Source: Gracilaria domingensis (taxonomy: Eukaryota; Rhodophyta; Florideophyceae; Gracilariales; Gracilariaceae). Taken from it: a stretch of 64,000 nucleotides of DNA. A program made the position numbers and the translations under genes. Positions 21,375 to 31,825 of this stretch are shown here, one piece after another. The stretch spans positions 62,001 through 126,000 of the forward strand of contig VCMS01000164.1 in assembly GCA_022539475.1 (NCBI GenBank), in the 5' to 3' direction. The first letter of the stretch is position 1; each line of letters starts with the position of its first letter. Under the pieces are notes generated by a model. That model made no database searches. It saw nothing but the letters and a program-made list of their open reading frames with translations, and was not told the origin of the DNA.

Positions 21375-21404
21375 CATGGCACCCCCGGCAACCGGTCCGA
21401 TGTC
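21375..21404 (+). pseudogene. gag: Gag start remnant of element B
   Basis: An ATG at 21375 (ATGGCACCCCCGGC) follows the leader and opens a short reading frame that is cut at about 21405, where an inverted copy of the element's 3' end begins. It is probably the first codons of gag; the capsid region is absent from this element. Confidence 0.5.
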
Positions 21405-21711
21405 CGATCTGGAGACAATAAAGTGAAAGTGGTGATGACTGCTTGTCTTCTCCGGAAAGAAAGGCGAGACAGATCGAACCGCGGACTTTATACTGCTCGA
21501 GACGTGCTTGCTCGCGGAGGACTGAGATTCCTCGGAGGACGCGCCGTAGCTTGTAGTGACTAAACTAGAGACAGAAGTGTAGCTATGAGCTTGAAGAGAT
21601 ACTACTGCGTTACATTTGCTTCTTCTTTGGCTGACGATGTCTTCATCGAAGTCTGGGTAGAGAGAAAAGACTTGACGGCCTCCTTGCAATTACGCAGTGC
21701 GGTTTGTGGAA
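21405..21711 (-). repeat. Inverted copy of element B's own 3' end
   Basis: The minus strand here reads the end of pol (matching about 26605-26705) followed by the LTR beginning TGTAACGCAGTAGTATCTC. It stops about 22 bp short of the LTR end. It occupies the place where gag should be. It retains the 12-bp LTR segment (TAGTTTAGTCAC on the sense strand) present in the 5' LTR but missing in the 3' LTR, so it derives from a copy like the 5' LTR. Self-integration or a recombination event are both possible. Confidence 0.85.
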
Positions 21712-21739
21712 ACCATACAGCGCGCGCCCACGACCGTTG

Positions 21740-21835
21740 CATGAAATGCGGAAAAGGACCATGTAGCGACACCAGTCACCCTTGCCGTACCACCGTGGCT
21801 GGAGCCTCCGCTGAACGAGGGCGCTCGAAAGACTA
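21740..21835 (+). pseudogene. gag: Gag zinc-knuckle remnant of element B
   Basis: The frame encodes HDRCMKCGKGPCSDTSHPC, the counterpart of the modified zinc knuckle at the end of element A gag. It follows directly on the inverted segment. Pol starts in the -1 frame downstream, as in element A. Confidence 0.75.
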
Positions 21836-21919
21836 GCCACGCCGCACCATGGTGCGAATAATGTCAACGTCGGTACCCTCCCAAAGCTTTCTGCTATCGA
21901 CGTTGACCCAATCGGCGAG

Positions 21920-23149
21920 ATGATTTACGATGGACTGCTGAATGCCCGCCCTGTTGCCTTTCATCTGGATCCAGGTGCTTCACACGCCTTCGTCTCGCTG
22001 AACACCGCACGATCGTGTGGTCTTCTTCTCGAAACTTCCGACTACCCCTTTACTGAACTTGGAAACAACTCTTTCGTGCCGATTCTATATCAGGCACGAA
22101 CATCGATTGCTGTCGAGAGCAGCGAAGGCCCAGTGTCAGTCTACGTCATTGACATGAAAGACACCGAAGATGGGCTTCCGCTTGTCACCGCTGGTCGGCA
22201 ATGGCTTCAGGAAGTACGACCGTATGTCGATTGGTCGGCGTATTCACTAACCATCAAGCGCGCAGATGGTTCTCGTATGAAAGTGTTCCCACGTCACCAG
22301 TCTCCTACTTCAAAGCCTAAGACTAATCCTACGGTACCGACAATCTCATTTAAGCGCATGCGTCGCCTCGTTAAGAAGCGCGCTTGCGAACTCTTTGCGC
22401 GCCGCTTACAACCTAATCACCAACCTTCTGCGTCCGATGACTGGCACACTGAGCTGGTTCCTATCGTCGACGAGTTTGCGGACGTATTCAAAGAAGAACT
22501 ACCGCACGAGCTGCCCCCGCAGCGCGAACACGACTTCGAAATCAACCTACTTCCGGACCAACCTCCTCCTGTTCGCCCGGTTATCAGGCTCTCTCATGAA
22601 GAGCTCAATATGCTCCGAAATACATTGGATGAACTACTCCGGAAAGGTCTCATCCGTCCAACCTCCTCTCCATTCGGAGCTCCGGTTTTTTTTGTCCGCA
22701 AAAAGTCTGGACAACTGCGCATGGTCTGTGACTACCGTGCGCTCAATCGGATCACAATCCTAGACGCCACGCCTCTACCGCTCATTGATGAGGCTCTGGA
22801 TCAAGTCTCAGGCGCTACGATATTATCTCAGATCGACCTCGTCGGCGCCTACCATCAGATGCGCGTTAAGGACGAAGACTGCCATAGGACAGCTATCAGA
22901 ACTCGCTTCGGCTCTTTTGAGTGGCGTGTGCTGTGCTTCGGTCTCTGCAATGCACCCGCAGCCTTCTCCCGCCTCATCGCCTCCGCGTTACGTCATCTCA
23001 ATGGCCGCTGTCTCGTCCTTTACATCGACGATATCCTGGTCTACAGCAGGTCTACCGAGGAACACAAGACTCATCTCCGCGAGGTACTCAGCGCATTACG
23101 AGAGCACAAACTCTATGCAAAGCTCAGCAAGTGTGTCTTTGGCGTTCGT
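21920..23149 (+). pseudogene. pol: Pol of element B, protease and N-terminal RT
   Basis: It encodes protease LDPGASHAFVS, with the same DPG variant as element A, then the reverse transcriptase up to YIDDILVYSR and the thumb. It is cut at 23149 by the 1370-bp insertion; the frame that runs on to 23365 is insertion sequence and not part of pol. Identity to element A is high but clearly diverged, so A and B are related families rather than recent copies. The remainder of RT resumes at 24520. Confidence 0.9.
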
Positions 23150-24519
23150 TGTCGAAGTCTGTCGACTCGCGGTCCTCTGGCTTCTTCAGGAGCTAGAGTT
23201 CCAGACCAACGAGGCCCAGTGTTCCGGCGCCCGGCGGCGCTGTTTTACTGGACGACGATGGGGAGCACAGTGGCGGCCCTCGGCAGGGCTGCATGTGCGG
23301 ATGAGACTAACGCCCCCCGCTGGGGCTGCGTCGCGCTGGTCGTCAGAGACCGATACAAACAATAGTATAGTTGTAGAAGATAGTTTATTGATGAGTTAAT
23401 GAGTCAAGACAGTGACGTCGTTCAACGACAACTAGCTTTCTACTTACGTACTGCTTTGAGATAGTGTAAACCTGCTAAACCGCGTATCTCCCCGCTGAGC
23501 CAGATTAGTTACAGGAGCTCTAAAAAAGACGCATATGCGCCTCTAGTAAATCAAATACAGTATATCCCCGTTATCGAGCAGGACCAAGCTTGATATCTAG
23601 CGGGGCACTTGGACGCGACGTAAAAAATGGGAATTCCGTTTACTTTGTTGGACCACGATATAGCAAACGTGTGTGGTACGGCCGTTACTATATCATGGCG
23701 GTTAGAGCTCAATATCCGGTGAGTCTATGAAAAAATGCAGTGCGTTTTGTGATATAGCTTTTTTCAAATCTTGATTCTTCCTATATCGCGGTTAGAAATT
23801 TCTGCTCGATAAGCAAGCTATCAACCTTGTGCTCGACACAATATGAGGTCACTCGGCTCGATATCGGTCCTTGGCTTCGCCTCGGGACCGATATCCTCGC
23901 CTCGGGACCTTCATATTGTCGTCTCGCCCCGGTTGATAACTTATACATATATATCTCTCTCGAGAGACATATACAGTATCCATATCAATGCAGTTGAGGC
24001 TCCACTGCCACAGAACACAAATCGCACTCTTCTGACCCCCAGGGTCCCAAAGAACCCGACATGTATAAGTTATCAACCGGGGCAAGCAGCCAAAGGCAGA
24101 CCGAGGCGTTATATCGTGTTTGAGCGAAGCGAGTACACGATATGGCAGCCAAGGAAAGCCTTCTTGCGAGCGAGCTCCCGGTTGATAACTTGCTTGTCAT
24201 GCAGTGCGCAACTGTCTTTGAACTGGCCTTTCATACAGCAACGCAGCTGGACCGGACTGACGCGTACGAATATGGTGGCGAAGGCTGAAGACCGAAGTTG
24301 GGAGGAGAGTTGGACCACTGTCTCTCACTGTCTTCGATGTCAAAGCGCCTTTGGTGAACTACTTAACTTATGAATAAAATTGAGACGATGTTCTTGTGAT
24401 GTCAAGCTCGCCCCAGGAGCTTGACATTCAATGTCAAGCTCGCCCCGATCCATGTCAAGCTTGGTCCTGTTTGACAACGAGATTCATATCTCAAACATTC
24501 TTCAACAACACATTCGACA
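23150..24519. mobile_element. 1370-bp TG...CA insertion with 5-bp TSD, probable solo LTR
   Basis: Starts TGTCGAAG and ends ATTCGACA, so the outer 7 bp are inverted repeats with TG...CA ends. It is flanked by TTCGT at 23145-23149 and 24520-24524. TG...CA ends plus a 5-bp target duplication point to a solo LTR or small LTR element; no internal LTR pair was seen. The first 215 bp are GC-rich and carry an open frame of unknown origin. The middle (about 23570-24230) is packed with inverted repeats. Near the end, ATGTCAAGCT(C/T)G is repeated three times. Confidence 0.85.
23933..24195. repeat. Nested inverted repeats inside the 1370-bp insertion
   Basis: Exact 23-bp arms beginning GCCCCGGTTGATAACTTATA lie on both sides of a spacer of about 100 bp (left arm near 23931, right arm ending near 24085). 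A third, direct partial copy CCCGGTTGATAACTTGC is at about 24177. Another pair, ATATCGTGT and ACACGATAT, flanks TTGAGCGAAGCGAGT just downstream. GATATCGGTCC and GGACCGATATC flank a short loop near 23870-23900. The region could extrude as cruciforms. Confidence 0.8.
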
Positions 24520-25399
24520 TTCGTGAAGTTGAGTTCCTCGGCTTCACCGTTTCGGACATGGGCGTATCTACTCAAGAACGTCTTTTCAAGTGCGCGACTG
24601 GCCTACTCCAACGAACCTGAAGCAAGTACAACAATTCATTGGCCTAGCCAACTTTTACCGCCGGTTCGTGAAGGGCTTTGCATCCATTCTCCAGCCTTTA
24701 ACGGATTTGCTCCGCGCGCATTCGTTTGAGTGGAAGCCAATGCAGCAATCCGCGTTCGAGGCCATCAAGTCCGCCCTCACCTCAGCTCCAGTTCTCGCTC
24801 ATGCAGACCCGAACAAACCCTTTGTTCTAGCCACCGATGCCTCGAAGCACGCCGTTGGTGCTACAATCTCTCAAGATGGGCACCCAATCGCATTCCTGTC
24901 ACACCGCCTCTCGCCAGCCGAGAGTAATTGGGATACTGGTGATCAGGAACTCCTTGCGGTCATGATCGCATTACGAGTGTGGGGCCCGTATCTACGTGGC
25001 CGCCACTTTCTCCTCCTTACCGACCACGACCCAATCAGATATCTTCAGTCAAAGTCTAAGCTAACTGGTCGACAGTGTCGTTGGCTGGACGAAATCCAAG
25101 AGCATAGTTTCGACACTCAGCACCTGCCAGGCAAGCGCAATATCGTTCCCGATGCGCTCAGCCGCAGACCAGACCACATCCCTCAACTGCGCTCGCTTAC
25201 GGCACGAATGCCTGACTTGCATTCAAGTGTCCGAGAACTGTACGCATCAGACCAACTGGCTTCAGACATCTTGTCTTCCCTTTCCTCGTCCAACGGCAGC
25301 CCATCTGTCTCTCTCCACCGCATTACGACAAACTTTGTTGTCCTTGATCGCTTGATCTTCTGGACAGGCACCGGTTCCTCTCGACTCTACATTCCCTGA
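24520..25399 (+). pseudogene. pol: Pol of element B, C-terminal RT and RNase H
   Basis: Resumes the reverse transcriptase (VEFLGFTVSDMGVSTQ) directly after the insertion. A one-base frame change near 24580 leads into MRDWPTPTNLKQVQQF and RNase H (VLATDASKHAVGATI). The frame ends in a TGA at 25397-25399, just before the integrase; element A has a sense codon there. Confidence 0.88.
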
Positions 25400-26705
25400 C
25401 AAAATCTACGCGACGATCTCACGCGTCACTTTCATGGAACGGGTCACATCGGTGCGGATAAGACTTACTGCGCTGTCGTCCGAAACGCTTACTGGCCACA
25501 CATGTATCGCGATATATCACGTTTCGTACGCAACTGTCGCGATTGTCAGTCAAACAAGTCGTTAAACAAGACAGCACAAGGACTGCTTCAGCCACTCCCT
25601 ATCCCTAACCGATGCTGGGAGATGGTTACTTTTGAATTTCTCACCGAACTCCCGCGCTCCGACAATGGATACGACGCCATCTTGGTCATCGTCGACAAGC
25701 TGTCGAAGCAATCCATTTTCATCCCGACAACGAAGGCCGCTACCGCTTTGGCCACTGCGAACCTGTTCGAATTGCACCTATTCTCGAAGCATGGTGTGCC
25801 GCACACACTCGTGTCCGACCGCGATCCGAAGGTACGCTCTCGCTTCTGGAAGACGCTGACTGAGCTCCTCAACATCCACAATAACGTCTCCACCACCGAT
25901 CCCCTGAAACCGACGGGCAGTCAGAGAACCTCATCCGCACGCTGTCCTCCATGCTCCGCGCGTGCATGCAAGCTGCTCCTTCGTCTTGGGATACCATTCT
26001 TCCTTCCGTCGAGTTTGAATACAACTCTTCCCGCCACTCCAGCACACGTATTGCACCGTTTGAGGTCGCTCTTGGTTACATTCCTCACACTCCTGTCACT
26101 CGCGCTTTGGAGCATTGCACCGAACCAGCACTGTCTGCGGCGGATTAGATTCAGCACCGCAAAGCGATGGTTAAGCTGGCTCGTGATCACCTGGCTAACG
26201 CAGTTTCAACTCAGAAGTACTACGCTGATCGCCACAGACGTCATGTCGAGTTTGCTGTCGATGATCTCGTACTACTCCGCGCCGAATCTTTATCTCTTAC
26301 GCGACGTTCTCCACTGCCGAAGAAATGGCAATCGCGATTTATTGGTCCATTTCGCATTCGCCAACAGCTTGGACCAGTCGCTTACCCTATCGAACTACCT
26401 TCTACTATGCGCCGCGCCCACGATGTCTTCCACGTCTCAAAACTCCGCCGCTTCTACAGATCCGACAAGGGCCCGTTGGATATTGCAATTAATGTTGACG
26501 GATCGGTGGAGGAGGAAGTCGCCACTGTACTAGCGGGCAAACGTTTCAATCGCCGGGTTTTCTATCTAGTACAGGTTGTAGGCCAAGGCAAGGACGATGC
26601 TGTATGGTTACCACAAACTGCACTGCGTAATTGCAAGGAGGACGTCAAGTCTTTTCTATCTACCCAAACTTCGATGAGGACATCTTCAGCCAAAGAAGGA
26701 GCGAA
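25400..26705 (+). pseudogene. pol: Integrase and chromodomain of element B
   Basis: The HHCC region (HGTGHIGADK ... CRDCQSNK) and catalytic core (FEFLTELP, VSDRDPK) are readable. The frame shifts near 25900, before the glutamate segment, and continues from about 25920 with SSRHSSTRIAPFEVALGYIP. A TAG stops it at 26146-26148, after which 26167-26718 is open with the same basic C-terminal region and a chromodomain-like FYLVQVVGQGKDDAVWLP. It ends at the 3' LTR, preceded by the purine tract AAGAAGGAGCGAA. Confidence 0.88.
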
Positions 26706-26927
26706 TGTAACGCAGTAGTATCTCTTCAAGCTCATAGCTACACTTCTGTCTCAACAAGCTACGGCGCGTCCTCCGAGAAATCTCAGTCCTCCGCGAGCAA
26801 GCACCCCCTGAGTAGTAAAAAGTCCGCGGTTCGATCTGCCTCGCCTTTCTCTCCGGAGAAGACAAGCAGTCATCACCACTTTCACTTTATTGTCTCTAGA
26901 TCGGACATCACGTCTCTCTATATTACA
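26706..26927 (+). repeat. 3' LTR of element B
   Basis: 222 bp, TGTAACGCAG...TATTACA, matching the split 5' LTR apart from a 12-bp deletion and scattered substitutions. Followed by target duplication GTTAG. Confidence 0.93.
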
Positions 26928-26932
26928 GTTAG

Positions 26933-28236
26933 TCAGTGTCTTGATTGCATCACTACGCGAACTAATAGTTATAAGCTAAGTTCTACGCTTATATTGAAGC
27001 CTACTTTTGGGGGCCCTAACTACTTGGCATGCCACGCCCATATATCGTTCTAATTATCGATATATTGACTTATTATTGCGTTTTTTACTCGGCTTGGGAT
27101 CATCTGAAATCACCGTTCGTCTACAATGGACCGATAGAAGCGGTGTTTGGTTCAGGTTTATGTTAGAGACCTTGTCTCATAACGCGCAGTGCGCATTGAT
27201 ATAATCTATCAGAGCTTTGAGAAGCTTGCTTCTCAAAAAAAAATGTCGCAAATCTCCTCCGAACAGCGCCTCTGCAATTTTAGTTGTTTTCCAGAATAGG
27301 TAGCTTCAATTAAAATTATTTATCATAGATATATACTCTGCATATTTGATAATTAGAGAGTTACATAATCTTGTTTTTTTACACATCTCCTTATGTTTGG
27401 TTTTTTTGTTTAAAATACATCTACAGCTAAGATAGATATAGCGCTTATTTTTGGACACTGACTTAGATATATCTCCCAAAATGATGCATGCAAGGATTTT
27501 TATTTGGTCCATTTCTTTGGTTGATAGTGTTGTGATCCAATTTCAATGTATGTGACCTTAAAATGCACGCCGTATGGCAGGTCGCATTTTTCTAAAAGAA
27601 TTTAATCTATGCCATCAGTTTTTTTAAAAAAATGAAAAAGTTCTAAATGTAAAATCTTTGGTTCTGCGGTGTACCAAACAACATGGCTGAAGGGCCAGCA
27701 ATCAACTTGTGGTGTCTCAAAACAAGGAAAATTTGTACAATAACCTTCCTTCATGTTTAGATTGATCAGCCTCAGTGTGGCTGAAAGTTTTCCTATAAAA
27801 CAATTTCGGTTGCATTAATGGAAAAATGAGAGATTTTGTTTGAAAGCGATCCATATTACTAGTGTGGAGCTGTTTCTGTTTTGGAATGAAAGATTATTTT
27901 TGGTCCGCTTTTTGCCTCTTGCAGAAAACTTTTGTTATTTTGTCTGTATAATTTAATGTCACATAGCTTTAAAATTACAATAGCTAATATATGGGGGTTT
28001 ATTGTTCATAATATTGGAAATAGAAGCATGTATTTTTTTCTTGAGAACTCTATAGAATCAATGCTCCAAAACTTTGGTACTCTTTTTAACAACTTTGCAT
28101 CCTACAAGTCAGTTACTGGAATGTAAACGACGTGTACTTCCAAAAAACATGCTTACAAGACTTTTCGTTGTCCAGAAAATTAATTTGTTGGCGCAAGGTG
28201 ATCTGTTTTGAAGGGTCTCTCCAAAAACCATACAAA
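26933..28236. other. AT-rich island without a convincing gene
   Basis: The locus interrupted by element B resumes at 26933. A perfect hairpin sequence TTTGAGAAGC-TT-GCTTCTCAAA at about 27214-27235 is followed by an A run. A 64-codon frame at 27932-28126 has no recognisable motif. The composition matches the regions around the other two palindrome/TATA modules. Confidence 0.45.
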
Positions 28237-28469
28237 ATGCGCCGTGTGACACGGCGCATATTTTTTAACTGAAAGTATAGTTGTATCGTTGCTTTTTTGA
28301 AAGCTTTCAGCCTAATCTATATATAACCGGGAGGTTCTGAAAAGAACAGAACGCTGCCAATAGACAGCCAAAAATGTGCTTTAGGCTTGTAAATTATTTG
28401 ATTTTGGCAAATTGGCTTTGCATTTTGATCTGATTAGAGGTTTTGCCATGCCTGTAGGAGCTTTGCTAT
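28237..28469 (+). promoter_or_regulatory. Palindrome/TATA module, copy 2
   Basis: A perfect 23-bp palindrome at 28237-28259 has arms ATGCGCCGTGT and ACACGGCGCAT around one G. After 58 bp comes TATATATAA (28318-28326), and 129 bp further AGGAGCTTTGCTAT (28456-28469), which itself runs into a second TATA-like TATAAATATTTAA. Spacings match the other two copies within a few bases. The AGGGT(GT)CTCTCC ... ACAAAATG sequence upstream of the palindrome is also shared with copy 1. A short ORF with a good start context follows at 28586. Confidence 0.65.
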
Positions 28470-28585
28470 AAATATTTAATATCGGAGATTGCATTCAACT
28501 CCGGTCTTCGGTACTGCAGAAAGCTACATCGCTCAACTGCTACGTCAATCGATAATTAAAACATGCACAAAGAGAAGAATAAACA

Positions 28586-28771
28586 ATGGAGAATGAAGTG
28601 AGCGTTAAGCATGGCGATATCTGGTTTAACTCCTTTAAATTTTATCATTCTTTAGATACGCCGATAGACTTGCGAAAAAAGGGAATTATCAGTGGTTCAT
28701 GCATACAATTTGATAGAAGGAAAAAACAAGAGTTAAATTTCTGCGTTGTAGCAAACAGCAATAAGGGTTAA
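28586..28771 (+). CDS. Hypothetical 61-residue protein
   Basis: A short frame starting in a good context (AACAATGG) 117 bp downstream of a TATA-like TATAAATATTTAA. It is the only AT-rich-island ORF here with a plausible promoter, start and stop. The protein is Lys/Phe-rich and shows no known motif, signal peptide or membrane segment. It ends 26 bp before the target duplication of the copia element, so a longer product broken by that insertion cannot be excluded, although its own TAA precedes the insertion. Confidence 0.35.
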   Translation: MENEVSVKHGDIWFNSFKFYHSLDTPIDLRKKGIISGSCIQFDRRKKQELNFCVVANSNKG

Positions 28772-28801
28772 TATGGAACTCTGTCTCATTCTAGAGCTAG
28801 C

Positions 28802-29076
28802 TGTTGGCAATGGTAATCGACTGCCGCTTTCACCCATCCGGTGTGCGGAGTCCCCTTTTATTGTCATTCGGCCGGTTCAAAACCTCGCTAAACACAACCA
28901 GGCCTCACAGTAGCCACTTACGCGAGGAGCTACAAATATCTAGCTATCAAAGTGAGAGCTGACACAAACAGTGTGAATTTCTAAACTGATTATATCTATC
29001 ACGTCAGCTCTCTGTCACATTCATGTTGATTAGATTCTTCGTGTAGTGTCAATCTTGCGCAATGTACTTCTAACAT
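28802..29076 (-). repeat. 3' LTR of copia element 1
   Basis: 275 bp. The last codons of pol and its stop (29030) lie inside this LTR. Confidence 0.93.
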
Positions 29077-31825
29077 CCCCTCCTTGCGCAAGATTCACGG
29101 TCTTCATTTTCAACTTCTTACAATGGCTGCCATGGTCTTCAGGAGTTAGTGGTTTCGTGAACACATCCGCCATCATGCTGGCCGTTGGGCAATGGTTCAA
29201 AGCAATGATTCCGCGATCAGCTGCTTCCTTCGAGAAATGGTAGCGAAGTTCAACATGTCTCGCCTTTCGGTCACCTTTGATCCAGTGCAGAACGCCAGTG
29301 TTGTCTTCCATTACCATTGTGGGCCCCTTCGCGACGTCAACACCAAGTTCTGTGAGAAGTGCACGTGCCCAGCAAACCTCCTTGACGCACTCTGAGAGAG
29401 CAATGTATTCCGCCTCGGTACTCGACAAGGCAATAGATTTTTGCTTCAGCGTCTTCCAAATTACCGGTGTGCCATAGAGGAAGACGCAAAATCCTGATGT
29501 TGATTTTCTGTCAACGTCATCTCCAGCCCAGTCCGAGTCAACGTAGCAGAACAGAGGAGAACTTTGCCGTTCGATGTCCGAGTGTATGTGCATCCCTATG
29601 CTTCTTGTGCCATTGAGGTAACGTAGAATTCGTTTCACTCCCCTCCAGTGGTTGATCGTCGGTCTTGACTGTGCCCGTGCGAGCATGTTCACGGCATAGC
29701 AGATGTCGGGTCGCGTTCTCCCAGCAAGATACAGCAGAGCCCCGATTGCCTCCTGGTAGAGAGAAACAAAGGAGATGACGTCACCCTCAAGAAAGTCGTT
29801 AGGTCTGGCAGACTTCGACATAGGTGTGTCGATAGGCCTTGAGTCTGCCAACTCAAAACGGTGCAGTACATCAGATGTAAATGCATGTTGGTGCAAAGTG
29901 ATAAACACATCTCCCCGTTCCATATGCACCCCAAGGAAGCTAGCAGCATTGTCCTCACTCTTGATTTGGGAGGTTCGGTTCAAATCTCCCTTCGCCCTCT
30001 GCATAGCATCTGGATTGTTTCCAATGAGTAACATGTCATCCACATAAACGACAATCCAAAGCACCGTTGATCCCTTGTTCATGGTGAAGAAGCACTCATC
30101 AGACTGCAATGGTTTGAAGCCAAGTGACACAAGTTTCGTAGTAAGAAGCCTTCCCCAGATAGAGTTGGACTGCTTCAGGCCATAGATAGACCTCTTCAAC
30201 CTTAGAGCCTCTCCTCGTGCCAGTCCAAGCTGTATGCCTTCCGGTGGCTTCATGTACACTGCGTCCGTTCCCTCCATTGATCCGTTCAAGAACGCCGACT
30301 TCACATCAAGTTGTTCAACCTTGTAGCCAAGCTTGGTCGCAAGTGTTAAGGCAATCCAAACTGTCTCAAAGTTCACCACAGGTGCATAGACATGTTCCAC
30401 TGGTCCCTGTTGACAGCCTTTAGCAACCAGTCTGGCCTTGAAGCGTGCAATAGAGCCATCCTCATTCACCTTCGTTGCAAAAACAAAACGCGAACCAATC
30501 GTCTTACATCCATCCGGGAGCGTGACAACTTCCCAAGTGTCCATTCGTTCCAGTGTGAGCAGTTCTTCATTGATTGCCTCCCTCCATTCAATTGCATTTG
30601 TTGAGGATAGTGCTTGGGCGACACTGCTCGGTACTTGGTTCACAGGGGCTTCGCGTCCAAGACGGCCACTATGATGGGTATCAGAGAAGCGAGTTGGTGC
30701 ATTACGTTCTCTAGTGGGGTATCTCCGAGTCGGGTAGTGAGTCAAGAACTCCTGCATGCTTGATGTAATCGAGAAATCCTCACTAGGTGAATCAGGCTCA
30801 GGTGCGGGGGCCTGTGATTCTTGTCCTGTCACAGGGTCCCCCTCCTTTCCATCAAGCGACGGTACATCGTCAACAGCGTCGGGAGTGTTGCTCCCTTCTT
30901 GGGGTGGGTGCTGTTCTGAGATAGTATCGTGCTCCTCAGTTGCTTCTTCATTCGTCTGCAATAATTCTTCAGGTGTATCCCCGGCGGCCCAGTTAGTGCG
31001 GAAGATACTTCTACCAGGGAACACGGACTCGTTTATACGCAAGTGACGTGCAAACGAAATGGACCCAGTATCAATGATGTACACCCTGTGGTTCCTGTGC
31101 GACAACGATCGGAGCAGTATACCACGTTTCGCCTTCTTATCCAGCTTCTTCCTGTTCGGGTTATGCACCCATACCTCGCACCCAAATGTCCTTACGTGAC
31201 CTACATAAGGTATTGACCCTTCCAAGGCTTCTCGTGGTGTCCTGTCATTACTGGAAGAATTTGGGATCATGTTGAGGAGTCTTGTAGCCGTTATTAGTGC
31301 CTCAGCCCAGAACCGGTGAGGGAGTCCAGCATGCGAGAGCATGGATCTCACTATTTCCATTATGGTTCTGTTAAACCTCTCTGCCGTTCCGTTCTGCTGG
31401 GGTACGTAGGCAGCACTGTTATCCCAATCTATGCCCTCATCTCTGAGATACTTCCGCAACCCAACATACTCTGGTCCGTTGTCGGAGTATAATAGCTTCA
31501 CCTTCCTTTCAGTACGTCTTTCAAAGTTGAGTTGGAAGCAGCGAAACTGTAGTTTCAAGTCTTTCCGGTTCTGCAGCAATCTGACATCCTTGTACCCGGA
31601 GCAGTGGTCAATGAAAGATACGAAGTACCTCTTTCCTCCCATGCTTGGGGTTTGCATTGGTCCACAGATATCTGAGTAGATGATATCCCCAATGTCCACT
31701 TGGGCTCTCAGTCGGTCTCTGAGGGGTAGTCTTGTCATCTTACCCTCAACACACGATGTGCAGTCTGCATTATTCTCTGGTTTGACAGTGAGGTCGATTC
31801 CATGCACTAGCCTTTCTCTGGCCAT
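29030..31825 (-). CDS. pol: Copia 1 integrase, reverse transcriptase and RNase H
   Basis: A 931-residue open frame. It starts just after the pre-integrase zinc region, then the integrase core (IIYSDICGPM, LLYSDNGPEY, QQNGTAERFNRT, roughly residues 45-155) and a basic linker. The reverse transcriptase has QLDVKSAFLNGSMEG and VVYVDDMLLIGNN, and RNase H has YVDSDWAGDDVDRKSTSGF and ALSSTEAEYIALSE. The C-terminus ends in the LTR. All catalytic motifs are present, so only the upstream frame change separates it from gag-protease. The annotated ATG at 31825 is internal to the original polyprotein. Confidence 0.93.
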   Translation of the reverse strand: MARERLVHGIDLTVKPENNADCTSCVEGKMTRLPLRDRLRAQVDIGDIIYSDICGPMQTPSMGGKRYFVSFIDHCSGYKDVRLLQNRKDLKLQFRCFQLNFERRTERKVKLLYSDNGPEYVGLRKYLRDEGIDWDNSAAYVPQQNGTAERFNRTIMEIVRSMLSHAGLPHRFWAEALITATRLLNMIPNSSSNDRTPREALEGSIPYVGHVRTFGCEVWVHNPNRKKLDKKAKRGILLRSLSHRNHRVYIIDTGSISFARHLRINESVFPGRSIFRTNWAAGDTPEELLQTNEEATEEHDTISEQHPPQEGSNTPDAVDDVPSLDGKEGDPVTGQESQAPAPEPDSPSEDFSITSSMQEFLTHYPTRRYPTRERNAPTRFSDTHHSGRLGREAPVNQVPSSVAQALSSTNAIEWREAINEELLTLERMDTWEVVTLPDGCKTIGSRFVFATKVNEDGSIARFKARLVAKGCQQGPVEHVYAPVVNFETVWIALTLATKLGYKVEQLDVKSAFLNGSMEGTDAVYMKPPEGIQLGLARGEALRLKRSIYGLKQSNSIWGRLLTTKLVSLGFKPLQSDECFFTMNKGSTVLWIVVYVDDMLLIGNNPDAMQRAKGDLNRTSQIKSEDNAASFLGVHMERGDVFITLHQHAFTSDVLHRFELADSRPIDTPMSKSARPNDFLEGDVISFVSLYQEAIGALLYLAGRTRPDICYAVNMLARAQSRPTINHWRGVKRILRYLNGTRSIGMHIHSDIERQSSPLFCYVDSDWAGDDVDRKSTSGFCVFLYGTPVIWKTLKQKSIALSSTEAEYIALSECVKEVCWARALLTELGVDVAKGPTMVMEDNTGVLHWIKGDRKARHVELRYHFSKEAADRGIIALNHCPTASMMADVFTKPLTPEDHGSHCKKLKMKTVNLAQGGDVRSTLRKIDTTRRI

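Larger units (their letters stand above)
15718..26927 (+). mobile_element. Ty3/gypsy chromovirus B (nested, defective)
   Basis: The boundaries are fixed by LTRs starting TGTAACGCAG and ending TATTACA, and by a 5-bp target duplication GTTAG at 15713-15717 and 26928-26932. The 5' LTR is split by element A (15868-21144). A primer-binding site TGGTAGCATC (21236-21245) follows the 5' LTR after two bases. Most of gag is missing and replaced by an inverted copy of the element's own 3' end (about 21405-21711). The reverse transcriptase is split by a 1370-bp insertion (23150-24519). With further stops and frameshifts in pol the element is dead. Confidence 0.93.
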
